From assembly GCF_006352025.1 (NCBI RefSeq), contig NZ_CP040936.1, positions 2,542,001 through 2,606,000 on the forward strand: a stretch of 64,000 nt of DNA. The letters run 5' to 3'. The position numbers and the translations under genes were made by a program. The stretch comes from Hymenobacter sp. DG01. GTDB lineage: Bacteria; Bacteroidota; Bacteroidia; Cytophagales; Hymenobacteraceae. Below the pieces are notes generated by a model. The model was not told the DNA's origin. It ran no database searches and saw only the letters and a program-made list of their open reading frames with translations. Positions 26,465-34,792 of the stretch are shown one piece after another. The stretch's first letter is position 1. Each line of letters begins with the position of its first letter.

Positions 26465-26489
26465 TCACACTATCCATTGTAATCTATGG

Positions 26490-27410
26490 TCAGCGCAGAA
26501 TGGCCTGGTACTTGGCCGAGTTGGTCGGGTCGGTTTCTGAGAGCAGGGTAGCCACTGTTACTTTCTGGTCCTGATCGGGACTGGTGCGGAAGATGTTGGC
26601 CATTTCATCGGCCTTGGTGGAGAAGAACGCCCGGGCCAGCAAGGTGTTAGGCCGCCGCACCACAGCCTCCTGAATACCGCGCAGCGAGGTGGCAATGTTG
26701 GCGCGGGCCTCTTCGGGCTTGGTGATAAAGATATCCATGCCCTGCCGGTGGTAGGCGTAGAGCGTAGCCCGGAAAGCCTGCAGTTGCGGATCCTGAAGGT
26801 TATTGAGCAGATTGTAGCGGTTGGCGTTGTTGCTGTCCTTCCACCCCTCGTCGGCCTCGGTAGTAACGTTCTGGGAGGCGGCATTGGTGACAATGGTGCG
26901 GGCTCGGTCGTAGTAGGGCGAGCCGCTCAGGGGCGCGAAGCTGTCCTGGTCCATCCCGATAATGATGTAGGCGTAGAAAGACAGCAAGGACGACAGATTG
27001 CCGACAAAGGTGTTTTCCGAATAATCAATCGGGTTCTGGGGCGAGTAATTGAAGATCCAGCCCCGATCCGCAAAGCTCAGCAGGTTGGTCTCGTAGCCGG
27101 TGCCGTACACGGGCCGTGTGCTCACAATGCGCACGGTAGCACGGTAGGTGCCGTTCTGCGGAATCTCCGTGATGCCCACGAAAAACCGGCACCGAATCCG
27201 CTCCTCCGGCCGGTAGGTTTGGTTGGTGAAGGTGCGCGTGTTCAGAAACGTCTGCATGTCGTTGCGCATCTGCTGCACCAGCTGCCGGTCCGAAATATTC
27301 ACGTTTTCGGTGGTTACGGTTACTTCCGCCTGCAGCTCCTGCGCCCGGGCGGGGCGCGTGAACAGCACGGCGGCAAGCAACAGACAGAACAGCAGCGGAA
27401 GATTACGCAT
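26490..27410 (-). CDS. porD: PorD/DUF4835 family protein (type IX secretion)
   Basis: A 306-residue exported protein with a signal peptide (MRNLPLLFCLLLAAVLFTRP, then ARAQ). The mature part begins with ELQAEVTVTTENVNISDRQL and carries RCRFFVGITEIPQNGTYRAT, the DUF4835 pattern. In Porphyromonas the homologue PorD is needed for type IX secretion and gliding-related export; the fold and exact role are unclear. It overlaps coaB by 8 nt, so the two are probably translated from one transcript. This neighbourhood (recN, porD, coaBC, rpoZ, bamD) is typical of the phylum. Confidence 0.85.
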   Translation of the reverse strand: MRNLPLLFCLLLAAVLFTRPARAQELQAEVTVTTENVNISDRQLVQQMRNDMQTFLNTRTFTNQTYRPEERIRCRFFVGITEIPQNGTYRATVRIVSTRPVYGTGYETNLLSFADRGWIFNYSPQNPIDYSENTFVGNLSSLLSFYAYIIIGMDQDSFAPLSGSPYYDRARTIVTNAASQNVTTEADEGWKDSNNANRYNLLNNLQDPQLQAFRATLYAYHRQGMDIFITKPEEARANIATSLRGIQEAVVRRPNTLLARAFFSTKADEMANIFRTSPDQDQKVTVATLLSETDPTNSAKYQAILR

Positions 27411-28053
27411 GGTGGGGCAGACGGGCTAGAACGGTTTGCACAATGTCGCGGGCTACTTCAGCCTTAGGCTTCAGCTCAAAGGTAGTCACGCGGCCATCGG
27501 CTTCCAGCAGGGTTATCTTGTTGGTATCGTGCCGGAACCCGGCCCCGGCATCGCGCAGAGAGTTGAGAACCACCAGGTCGAAATTCTTGCGTTGAAGCTT
27601 GCTGAGGGCGTGGGCCCGCTCATTTTCCGTCTCCAACGCAAAACCCACAGAAAATTGTTCGGGTCGCTTGGTTTTGCCTAGGGTGGCGGCAATATCCACG
27701 TTCTTCACCAGTTCAAGCGTCAGCGTATCGCCGGCCTTCTTAATCTTGTTTTCCGCCACGTGGGCCGGTTTGTAATCGGCCACGGCGGCGGCGAATACCC
27801 AGATGTCGGCGTCGCCGGCCAGGGATGCGGCCGCGGCATACATCTCATCGGCGGTCTGCACCCGCTGCGTCCGGATACCGGAATGGCTAGGGTCGGGCAG
27901 GCTGGTTGGGCCGCTAATCAGGTGCACCTCGGCTCCGGCCGCCGCAAAGGTTTCGGCCAGCGCGTAGCCCATTTTGCCGGTGCTGTGGTTGCCAATGAAG
28001 CGCACCGGATCGAGGGGTTCGTAGGTAGGGCCGGCCGTAATCAGAACACGCAT
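27403..28053 (-). CDS. coaB: Phosphopantothenate-cysteine ligase CoaB (separate gene)
   Basis: A 216-residue protein matching only the C-terminal half of bifunctional CoaBC. It joins 4'-phosphopantothenate and cysteine, the second step of coenzyme A synthesis. The N-terminus MRVLITAGPTYEPLDPVRFI is exactly the domain start inside fused proteins, and GNHSTGKMGYALAETF, AAVADYKPAHVAENKIKK and ELVKNVDIAATLG follow. Upstream, in the same frame, there are 132 nt with TAG and TAA stops before the coaC stop codon, so it is not fused. It overlaps porD by 8 nt. Confidence 0.92.
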   Translation of the reverse strand: MRVLITAGPTYEPLDPVRFIGNHSTGKMGYALAETFAAAGAEVHLISGPTSLPDPSHSGIRTQRVQTADEMYAAAASLAGDADIWVFAAAVADYKPAHVAENKIKKAGDTLTLELVKNVDIAATLGKTKRPEQFSVGFALETENERAHALSKLQRKNFDLVVLNSLRDAGAGFRHDTNKITLLEADGRVTTFELKPKAEVARDIVQTVLARLPHHA

Positions 28054-28108
28054 GCCAAAGGAGTTGGAAGAAAGCGAATAGGTGGAGGGGTTACCCCCGG
28101 TCAGACGT

Positions 28109-28116
28109 TAAAGGTA
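28109..28116 (-). promoter_or_regulatory. Candidate -7 element between coaC and coaB
   Basis: The leftward strand reads TACCTTTA here, 55 nt before the coaB start, which fits a Bacteroidota -7 box. No TTTG is seen at -33. It may give coaB a promoter of its own. Confidence 0.3.
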
Positions 28117-28185
28117 AGGGCTGCCGCATTTCCTACCCCCTTCCCTTTCGTAAACCTGTTTCAGCCGACTGCTTTCAGCCCGGCT

Positions 28186-28749
28186 CTAGCTGAAGAACCG
28201 CTCCAGCTCAGCTACTATTTCCTCAGGTTCCAGCATGCGGCCGGGGCCGCTGAGGCCACTGGCCAGCTCCCCGGCCGGCGACTCCCACACGGTATTTCCG
28301 TACTGGCGCAGGCGCCCCAGGTTAGCCTGGGTGGCGGGATGCTGGTACATATCTAGGTCCATGGCCGGCGCCACGAATACCGGGCAGCGGGCCGACAGAT
28401 ACACGGCATCCAGCAAGGTGTCGCAGAGGCCGTTGGCGAGGTGAGCCAGCGTATTGGCCGAGGCGGGCGCTACCACCAGGGCATCGGCCCACAGGCCCAG
28501 GTGCACATGGTTGTGCCACTCGCCGGCCTGCTCGTCTTTCAGGAAGCCCTGCAGCACCGGATTTTTCGAGAGCGTGCCCAGGGTCAGGGGCGTAACGAAA
28601 GTGGCGGCGGCGGGCGTCAGGATAACCTGCACCTCGGCGCCGGCCTTCACCAGCAGGCGCACCAGCACCGCCGACTTGTACGCCGCAATGCTCCCGCTTA
28701 CGCCCAGCAGAATTTTCCGACCCTGCAATACAGATGAAACTGAACTCAT
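28186..28749 (-). CDS. coaC: Phosphopantothenoylcysteine decarboxylase CoaC (separate gene)
   Basis: A 187-residue flavoprotein that decarboxylates phosphopantothenoylcysteine in coenzyme A synthesis. It matches only the N-terminal half of CoaBC: KILLGVSGSIAAYKSAVLVR, the active-site His in HNHVHLGLWADALVVAPASA, NTLAHLANGLCD and the PAMDLDMYQHPA substrate-clamp region. It ends after ELERFFS with TAG. The downstream coaB starts 132 nt later. Together the two genes supply both activities that are usually one polypeptide. Confidence 0.92.
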   Translation of the reverse strand: MSSVSSVLQGRKILLGVSGSIAAYKSAVLVRLLVKAGAEVQVILTPAAATFVTPLTLGTLSKNPVLQGFLKDEQAGEWHNHVHLGLWADALVVAPASANTLAHLANGLCDTLLDAVYLSARCPVFVAPAMDLDMYQHPATQANLGRLRQYGNTVWESPAGELASGLSGPGRMLEPEEIVAELERFFS

Positions 28750-28911
28750 TGGCTTTTACCGCTTTTCTGACCGATGCACCCGGCACCGCGCTGCCTACCC
28801 CAGTCGCTTGGCGGAAGGGTAGTGAGGCAGGTACAAACAAAACGGATTACACAGACGAGCGGCTTGCTACCCCTGTGTAATCCGTGAATCTATCTGGCCG
28901 AAGCCTGAGTA

Positions 28912-29244
28912 CTACTCTGCTTTGGGCTCCTCTTCGGCGGGGGTGCGGAAGTGCACTTTGCCTTCCAGGAACTCTTCCACGGCCAAGTTGGTGGGCTTGG
29001 GCAAACGCTCGTAGTGCTTGGAAATTTCGATTTGCTCGCGGTTTTCAAACACCTCTTCGAGGTTGTCCACGGTGGTAGCAAACTCGGCCAGCTTGCCGTT
29101 GAGCTCTTCTTTCAGCTTCACGGAAATCTGGTTGGCGCGCTTCGAGATGATGGCAATGCTCTCGTACACGTTGCCGGTCTCGTGGGTGAAGTCCGACATG
29201 TTGCGGGTCACAATGGAAGCGGGTACGTTATTCGGAGTCTTCAT
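28912..29244 (-). CDS. rpoZ: DNA-directed RNA polymerase omega subunit
   Basis: A 110-residue small subunit of the Bacteroidota omega type. The core VYESIAIISKRANQISVKLK is the omega/Rpb6 helix that latches the beta-prime subunit. The C-terminal acidic tail (TPAEEEPKAE) is common in the phylum. It lies between bamD (50 nt upstream) and coaC, and is likely part of one leftward transcript with them. Confidence 0.9.
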   Translation of the reverse strand: MKTPNNVPASIVTRNMSDFTHETGNVYESIAIISKRANQISVKLKEELNGKLAEFATTVDNLEEVFENREQIEISKHYERLPKPTNLAVEEFLEGKVHFRTPAEEEPKAE

Positions 29245-29294
29245 ATGCTTGATTTGCTGAGGTGTTATGTATGGAATCCTGCTGGGGCGGCGCG

Positions 29295-30122
29295 CTATTT
29301 GGCGGCCGTCGATTCGGCAGATTTAATCTTGGCTACTTCGTCGCGGGCGTTTTCGTACATGCGCTCCGCTTCCTTCAGGCTTTTGCTTTGCGGGAAGGCA
29401 TCCACAAAGTTCTGGTAGAAGGAAATGGCTTCCAGGTACCGCTCACGCTGCTTTTCCTCCACGCTTTCCCGGGCCAGGTCATACTGGGCACTGAGCTTGT
29501 AGAAGGCGGCCTGCTCGGCCAGGCCCGAAGCCGGGTACTGCTGCTGAAAGCCCGTGAAAGCAGTTACGGCCGACTGATAGTAGCGCAGGTCGTAGTAGAG
29601 ACGGGCAGCGCGGAAGTCTTTGTTCTCCAGCTTCTTCTGCAGCTCCTGCGACATACCCTCTGTTTCGGCCCGGAACCGGCTCTCGGGGAAGCGGTTCAGA
29701 AAGTCCTGAATCACCTCCAGGGCAGCAACCGTATTGGTCTGGTCGAGCTGGTAGTCGGGCGAATCCCGGAACAACGACTTGGCCTGCATAAAGGCCGATT
29801 CTTCGGCGTACTGCGAGTTGGGGTAAGTTTCGTAGAACGTCTTGAAGTAGTAGGCGCTCAGGGTGTAGTTGCGCTGCTGAAAGTTGGTGTTGGCAAAGTA
29901 AAACTGAGCTTTTTCGGCCTCGGGGCGCCCTTTCAGCAGGGGGTTCAGCTCCTCAAGCAGGGTGCCAGCCTTGAAGTAGTCGCCTTTGTCATAATACTGG
30001 ATGGCGGCTTCATACTTCTTGTTCACATCGGTGCTCTTGAGCAGCTTCTGGTAGCCGGAGCAGGAGCCGAGCAGCAACGCGCTCAATAGCAGAACAAAAA
30101 AGGCAGGGCGAAAAGACAGCAT
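29295..30122 (-). CDS. bamD: Outer-membrane assembly lipoprotein BamD
   Basis: A 275-residue lipoprotein of the BAM complex, which folds beta-barrel proteins into the outer membrane. The signal ends in the lipobox LLLGSC (lipidated Cys near residue 21). The mature chain carries about five TPR-like repeats, for example YEAAIQYYDKGDYFKAGTLL, YTLSAYYFKTFYETYPNSQ and RYLEAISFYQNFVDAFPQS. The start at 30122 is supported by a promoter element just upstream. It begins the run bamD, rpoZ, coaC, coaB, porD. Confidence 0.92.
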   Translation of the reverse strand: MLSFRPAFFVLLLSALLLGSCSGYQKLLKSTDVNKKYEAAIQYYDKGDYFKAGTLLEELNPLLKGRPEAEKAQFYFANTNFQQRNYTLSAYYFKTFYETYPNSQYAEESAFMQAKSLFRDSPDYQLDQTNTVAALEVIQDFLNRFPESRFRAETEGMSQELQKKLENKDFRAARLYYDLRYYQSAVTAFTGFQQQYPASGLAEQAAFYKLSAQYDLARESVEEKQRERYLEAISFYQNFVDAFPQSKSLKEAERMYENARDEVAKIKSAESTAAK

Positions 30123-30129
30123 AAGGACG

Positions 30130-30137
30130 CAAAGGTA
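30130..30137 (-). promoter_or_regulatory. -7 element of bamD, very short leader
   Basis: On the leftward strand the sequence is TACCTTTG, a perfect TAnnTTTG match, only 7 nt upstream of the bamD ATG. Transcription would then begin at or next to the start codon, so the message may be leaderless. A TTTG occurs 16 nt further upstream, slightly closer than usual. Confidence 0.5.
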
Positions 30138-30255
30138 AGAATAATCGGTGAGGCAAATCAGTTGCCCGTTGCGAGTTGTTAGTGGTCAGGGGTGGGCAGC
30201 ATACCGATGCCGGGAAACGGCCGGCGCGCCGAGCCCCGGCGGGATACTGTCCGGC

Positions 30256-31950
30256 TTATTTCTGCCCCGGTCTGGCAGTTGATTTTGGTTTACCAGAGGC
30301 TGATTTTTTCGGGGCGGCCTTTTTGGTGTTTTTGGTGGAAGTGGTTTTTTTCCTGACCGGTGCGGCCTTCTTTTTGGGCTTGGCGGGCAGGGCAAAGTGC
30401 TTGCCTAACGTCTGGCGGCGGGTGGGGCGTTCCGTAGCCCGCCACCGGAAGTCTTTCAGCTTGGCATCTTCGGGCTTGAGCTCATTGGGCGGAATGAAGC
30501 TGGCTTCAGGATTGGTCAGAAAGCTGATGGTTTGCAGCTTGCTTTCCGCAAAGCGCAGGGCCATGGTAGCCGAGAGGCTTTTATTGACCCCCGACACGGC
30601 CGTATCGCCCTCAAGAGCATAGTAGAGGCTCTCGGCGTTGCCAAGCACGTCAATTTTTTTTATCGACTTGTCGCGGAAGTAAGCCACCATGTAGCGGCCC
30701 TTCACTTGGTTGAAATTGAGCAGGGTATCCTGCCCGATGCTGAAGGCGTGCCCGTACAGGCGCATCTGGTCGATCTGGCCCCGGCGCTGCTGAATCTGGA
30801 TGGAGTCGGCGGTGAGCTGGTTTTTCTGGTTCCAGAGCACCGGGTCGTGGCTGAGGTAGATGACGGAGTCCTGCCGGTCGTAGGTCAGTGAGTCGCAGCG
30901 GCCCTGCAAATCGGCCCGGAAGATGGCCACCTTGCGGTAGGCATAGATGACGCCGGCCTTGTTCTGGGGTGGGCGCCCCTCCACGCTCACCAGCGTATCG
31001 GCGGTGAGGTAGAGCGTATCCCGGTTAGAGATATTGCGCATCACAGGGCGGCTGCCGTACACTTTGGCCCGGCCCTGCGTGCGCCAGTAGCGGCCCACGT
31101 CGCCCCGAATCACAAGGTTATCTTTCTTGGAGGTCATCGAGACGTGGCCCGTAGCTACGCCGTACTGCCGGGCTTCGTCGTAGAACAGCTTGTCGCCGCC
31201 GAGCAGGTAGTTGGGCGTCTCAATCCGGGCGTTGCGGGCGAAATTGGACACCTTGGTAATGGTGTTGTAGGTGCCGTTTTCGGCGTAGAGGTTGCCCTGC
31301 TTGCCCCGGATGCGCGTCGGCCCGAAGAAGTAGGCAATCTTGCTGACCGTGTTGTACTGCAGCGTATCGGTGTCGATGTTGTTTTCTTTGGTCACCAGCT
31401 TCACGTTGCGCTTGAAGCTGAACACCTTGCTTTGGGTGTTGTAGTAGCCAAACTGACTATCGAGGGTATTTTCGGGGTCCTGGAGGTGGCCACCGGTGCT
31501 GTAATAGGCCAGGTTCTGGTTCAGGTCGTAGTCGAGCAGCTGGGTGGTGAGCGTCATGCGCGGGTCGCGCATGGTCACGTTGCCGGTCATGCGGGCCTTG
31601 CGGGTGTCGCCATCATACGTGCCCCGGTCGCCAGTAATCGTGATAGTATCGTTCTGAATAATGCGCACGTTGCTGAAGGCCTCCAACGCATTGCGCTCCG
31701 TGTACTGGTAGGCCGAGTCGCAGTAAAGCAGCGTAGTACCCTGCCGGAAGCTGACGTTGCCGATCAGCTTCCGAATCTCCACGCCATTGAAGGTCCCTCC
31801 TTGAAGTTGGCCTGCGCCTAACAACTCAATGCGCTGACCTTGCGGAGGGGTAGGCTGGGCTCCGGGCCGGGCGGCCGGACGTTGCTGGGCCCACATGAGG
31901 GTAGGCAGCAGCAGGAGCAGAAAGAGAAAAAGAGGCTTCAGGAACGACAT
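30256..31950 (-). CDS. OstA-like/LptA-family organic-solvent-tolerance protein
   Basis: A 564-residue exported protein with a signal peptide (MSFLKPLFLFLLLLLPTLMW). Residues about 40-430 are many short beta repeats of the OstA/LptA jelly-roll type (GNVSFRQGTTLLYCDSAYQY, GTYDGDTRKARMTGNVTMRD, NTDTLQYNT-like). It should form part of the LPS transport bridge in the periplasm. The C-terminal about 60 residues are a Lys/Ala/Pro-rich basic tail (RKKTTSTKNTKKAAPKKSAS), which is unusual in LptA and may bind nucleic acid or acidic polymer. It lies upstream of bamD on the same strand with a 133-nt gap. Confidence 0.85.
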   Translation of the reverse strand: MSFLKPLFLFLLLLLPTLMWAQQRPAARPGAQPTPPQGQRIELLGAGQLQGGTFNGVEIRKLIGNVSFRQGTTLLYCDSAYQYTERNALEAFSNVRIIQNDTITITGDRGTYDGDTRKARMTGNVTMRDPRMTLTTQLLDYDLNQNLAYYSTGGHLQDPENTLDSQFGYYNTQSKVFSFKRNVKLVTKENNIDTDTLQYNTVSKIAYFFGPTRIRGKQGNLYAENGTYNTITKVSNFARNARIETPNYLLGGDKLFYDEARQYGVATGHVSMTSKKDNLVIRGDVGRYWRTQGRAKVYGSRPVMRNISNRDTLYLTADTLVSVEGRPPQNKAGVIYAYRKVAIFRADLQGRCDSLTYDRQDSVIYLSHDPVLWNQKNQLTADSIQIQQRRGQIDQMRLYGHAFSIGQDTLLNFNQVKGRYMVAYFRDKSIKKIDVLGNAESLYYALEGDTAVSGVNKSLSATMALRFAESKLQTISFLTNPEASFIPPNELKPEDAKLKDFRWRATERPTRRQTLGKHFALPAKPKKKAAPVRKKTTSTKNTKKAAPKKSASGKPKSTARPGQK

Positions 31951-31957
31951 TTAACGG

Positions 31958-31965
31958 CAAAGGTA
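31958..31965 (-). promoter_or_regulatory. -7 element of the OstA-like gene, very short leader
   Basis: The leftward strand reads TACCTTTG, a perfect -7 match that ends 7 nt before the ATG at 31950. As at bamD, this predicts an essentially leaderless message. The -33 element is not clear. Confidence 0.5.
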
Positions 31966-32031
31966 CAGAAGGGCCGTTGCTAACGGTTTTCTTTGTGGAA
32001 TAGTACAGGTATTCAATTTCAAGAATGAACA

Positions 32032-32125
32032 TCATGCTGAGCTTGCCGAAGCATCTCTACCGCTTCGCCTGAGCAAGTAATAGGGGTTAGCTAGAGGTAG
32101 AGATGCTTCAGCAAGCTCAGCATGA
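32032..32125. repeat. Palindromic repeat, family copy A
   Basis: Two 29-nt arms (32032-32060, starting TCATGCTGAGCTTGCCGAAG, and 32097-32125) are inverted with a single mismatch and a 36-nt loop. It lies between the divergent OstA-like and tilS genes and ends 19 nt before the tilS start. It resembles copies at 37.53 and 51.26 kb. Confidence 0.8.
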
Positions 32126-32144
32126 CAGCCTTTTCCTACCCCTC

Positions 32145-33473
32145 ATGCTCGACCGAATTCAAGCCTACATACAGGAACACTCCCTCTTCTCCCCTACCGA
32201 TAAGCTGCTGGTAGCCGTCAGCGGCGGCCTCGACTCCGTGGTGCTCGCCCATGTGCTGCACAAGCTGTGCGTAGAGTTTGCCGTGGCGCACTGCCATTTT
32301 GGGCTGCGGGCCGAAGAAGCAGACGCCGACGAGCAGTTCGTGCGCAAGCTGGCCAAGCAGTACGAGGTGCCTTACTTCGTGGAGTTTTTCCAGACCAAGA
32401 AGTTTGCCGAGCAGGAAGGCATTTCGACCCAGATGGCGGCCCGCGCCCTGCGCTACGAGTGGTTTGAGCGCATCCGCCAGACTCAGGGCCTCGACTACGT
32501 TGCCACGGCTCACCACCAGCGCGACACGGCCGAAACCATGCTGCTCAACCTCACCCACGGCACCGGCCTGGCGGGTTTGCACGGTATTCGGCCCAAAACC
32601 GGCCACCTGGTGCGCCCCCTGCTGGCCGTGAGCAAGCCCGACCTCTACGACTACGTGGTAGAAAACCGCCTGATCTGGCGCGAAGATGCCTCCAACGACT
32701 CGCCGGTGTACCAGCGCAACCGCCTGCGCCTGGAGGTGCTACCCGTGCTGCGCGACATCAACCCCTCGCTCGATCAGACCCTGAGCATTACGGCTGAGCG
32801 CGTAGGCGGGGCCGAGGAAATTGTGCGCCGCTACGTGGAAGAAACCGCCGCCCAGGCCCAGCGCACCGAACCCGAGGCTACCTACCTAGACATCCGGATG
32901 CTGCAAAAAACGGCCGCTACGGCAGTGGTGCTGCACGAGCTGCTGCGGCCCTTCGGCTTCAGCTACTTGGTCGTGAAAGACATCGTGCAGAGCTTCGGGG
33001 CCGAGTCGGGCCGCCGGTTTGAGTCGCCGACGCACTTGCTGGTGAAGGACCGGGAGCAGCTGGTTATTACTCCGCGCAACCTCCAGAAGTTTGGCACCCA
33101 ACAACTGCAGGCCGGGCAGGAAGCCCTCAAGATTGACGGCCTACACCTGCGCACCGAGCTGCTGGAAATAACCGAAGGCTTCGAGGTGCCGCGAGGCAAA
33201 GCCGTGGCCGCTCTGGATGCCGATGCCCTGAAGTTTCCGCTCACGGTGCGGGCCTGGCAGGAAGGCGACTGGTTTATGCCCATCGGTATGAAGGGCAAGA
33301 AGAAGCTCTCCGACTTCCTCATCGACCAGAAAGTGCCCCTCAACCTCAAAGACAACGTGCAGGTGCTGGTTTCCGGCGACGGTAAAATTGCCTGGGTTAT
33401 CGGCTTCCGCCCCGACGACCGGTTCAAGGTGACCGAAGAAACCGAGCGGGTGCTGGTGGTGAAGCGGATGTAA
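32145..33473 (+). CDS. tilS: tRNA(Ile)-lysidine synthetase
   Basis: A 442-residue ATPase that adds lysine to the wobble C34 of tRNA-Ile(CAU), which is essential for AUA decoding. The ATG at 32145 is used because the frame starts the family sequence MLDRIQAYIQEHSLFSPTDK; an upstream ATG lies within the repeat. The PP-loop motif SGGLDS is at residues 26-31. HCHFGLRAEEADADEQFVRK and ATAHHQRDTAETMLLNL follow, then the C-terminal TilS domain (KKKLSDFLIDQKVPL). It is divergent from the OstA-like gene; palindrome A occupies its leader. Confidence 0.93.
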   Translation: MLDRIQAYIQEHSLFSPTDKLLVAVSGGLDSVVLAHVLHKLCVEFAVAHCHFGLRAEEADADEQFVRKLAKQYEVPYFVEFFQTKKFAEQEGISTQMAARALRYEWFERIRQTQGLDYVATAHHQRDTAETMLLNLTHGTGLAGLHGIRPKTGHLVRPLLAVSKPDLYDYVVENRLIWREDASNDSPVYQRNRLRLEVLPVLRDINPSLDQTLSITAERVGGAEEIVRRYVEETAAQAQRTEPEATYLDIRMLQKTAATAVVLHELLRPFGFSYLVVKDIVQSFGAESGRRFESPTHLLVKDREQLVITPRNLQKFGTQQLQAGQEALKIDGLHLRTELLEITEGFEVPRGKAVAALDADALKFPLTVRAWQEGDWFMPIGMKGKKKLSDFLIDQKVPLNLKDNVQVLVSGDGKIAWVIGFRPDDRFKVTEETERVLVVKRM

Positions 33474-33577
33474 CGGACGGGGCTTTACGATGTCACAAAT
33501 AGGGGCCTTTCGTCCTTGACCCTGCAGCTATTTTGAGATTTAATTAGGACATCCTTTCACTTAACCCTTATAGTATC

Positions 33578-33840
33578 ATGAAAAAATTATTCTAGTGACT
33601 GCCCTGCTGGGCGGTGTGTCTGTGGGATCTGCCAAGGCGGAAACATCAATAAAAAGTACAGCGCCTCTGAATAAGTTAGAGAATACATCTGTTGAGCTAC
33701 ATACTCTTGAGGCTGCTCGACTGATCTTCCAAGCCCGCACCTATCATCTAATTGCTTGTGGGCACAATGAAACATTATATGCAGCAACCAAAGAAGCTGC
33801 TAAAGAATACATGGCTTGGATGATAGAAGCGTACTGTTAG
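33578..33840 (+). pseudogene. Small secreted protein broken by a poly-A frameshift
   Basis: The ATG at 33578 is followed by six A and reads MKKLF then TAG. Adding one A restores MKKIILVTALLGGVSVGSAK, a perfect signal peptide that continues in the frame of the downstream 81 codons (LETHTLEAARLIFQARTYHL-like body, stop at 33840). The gene is therefore either an unresolved sequencing indel, a true pseudogene, a phase-variable gene with a slippery A tract, or it starts at the GTG at 33595. The product would be a short secreted peptide of about 65 mature residues with two Cys near the end. Low GC compared with neighbours. Confidence 0.6.
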
Positions 33841-33864
33841 CTTTTTTGACGACAGTATATTTAA

Positions 33865-33912
33865 CATACTGACAGTGACCTTGAATATCCAAGGTCACTG
33901 TCAGTATGCTTT
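33865..33912 (+). terminator. Terminator after the small secreted gene
   Basis: A perfect 19-bp stem (CATACTGACAGTGACCTTG at 33865-33883 with 33890-33908) has a 6-nt loop, followed by CTTT. It lies between the frameshifted gene and the GLPGLI gene and isolates them. Confidence 0.75.
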
Positions 33913-33927
33913 GACTAAATAAATATC

Positions 33928-34746
33928 ATGAAACACTGCATCATAGTTATACTCCTTCTTGCATTTCATGCGAAACACAACTTAATCGCACAGACAGATC
34001 CATCTAATTCGACATCAAGATCAATTACTTGTATATATAAATTAACTTATCAGCCTGACTCATTGAATAATGACAGAAAAACAGAATTGATGTCACTTAC
34101 TATTAACCCTAACTTATCTAAGTTTGAAAGTCAGTATTCCTATAAAGCAGACTCTATTATGGAAAGTGTAAACTTTAGCCAGGCATCTGTTGACTTATTG
34201 GGAACCTATCTTAAAACAGGCTTCTCCTATGAGCTATACAAGTTGTCGTCGCCCAAAACCATAAGATATTATGATAAGATCGGCAGGAAGCGTTATGAAA
34301 TAGCTCAACAACGCACGGATATGAGGTGGCAAACCACAACTACCACCAAAAAAATAGCAGGCTATAGTTGCCGAAAAGCTATTACCACTTTTGCGGGCCG
34401 ACACTGGGAAGCATGGTTTACTACTGAAGTTCCCGTATCAGAAGGACCTTATAAATTCAGCGGACTGCCAGGTTTGATTATTGAGATATACGACACCAAA
34501 AACAACTATCATTTTGCCCTGATTAGCCTAAAAAATAAAGTAAACTCACCTGCTCTAACCCCGCCCACCAACCTGCTAAAAACTAACGAAACCACTTTCA
34601 AGAAGGCAAAGCAAGATTATTTACTTCAAGGTGTAACTACAGTAATAAAAAATAATTCCAGCAACTCTCCAGCAGATGTACAAAAGCAGCTTCAGGCGTA
34701 TAAAGACAAGGCTGCCCGGCGAAATAACCCTATCGAGTTGAAATAG
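33928..34746 (+). CDS. GLPGLI family protein
   Basis: A 272-residue exported protein with a signal peptide (MKHCIIVILLLAFHAKHNLI, then AQT). The family motif appears as FSGLPGLIIEIYD, with GRHWEAWFTTEVPVSEGPYK before it. The family is confined to Bacteroidota, and its members usually sit next to a TonB-receptor-like protein, as here. Molecular function is unknown. The gene is very AT-rich with A/T-ending codons, unlike the GC-rich receptor gene 47 nt downstream, which suggests separate origins. Confidence 0.88.
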   Translation: MKHCIIVILLLAFHAKHNLIAQTDPSNSTSRSITCIYKLTYQPDSLNNDRKTELMSLTINPNLSKFESQYSYKADSIMESVNFSQASVDLLGTYLKTGFSYELYKLSSPKTIRYYDKIGRKRYEIAQQRTDMRWQTTTTTKKIAGYSCRKAITTFAGRHWEAWFTTEVPVSEGPYKFSGLPGLIIEIYDTKNNYHFALISLKNKVNSPALTPPTNLLKTNETTFKKAKQDYLLQGVTTVIKNNSSNSPADVQKQLQAYKDKAARRNNPIELK

Positions 34747-34792
34747 TAGTAGCCATGCTACTCTTATAGTACAGTATCCTTACTCGGACCTA

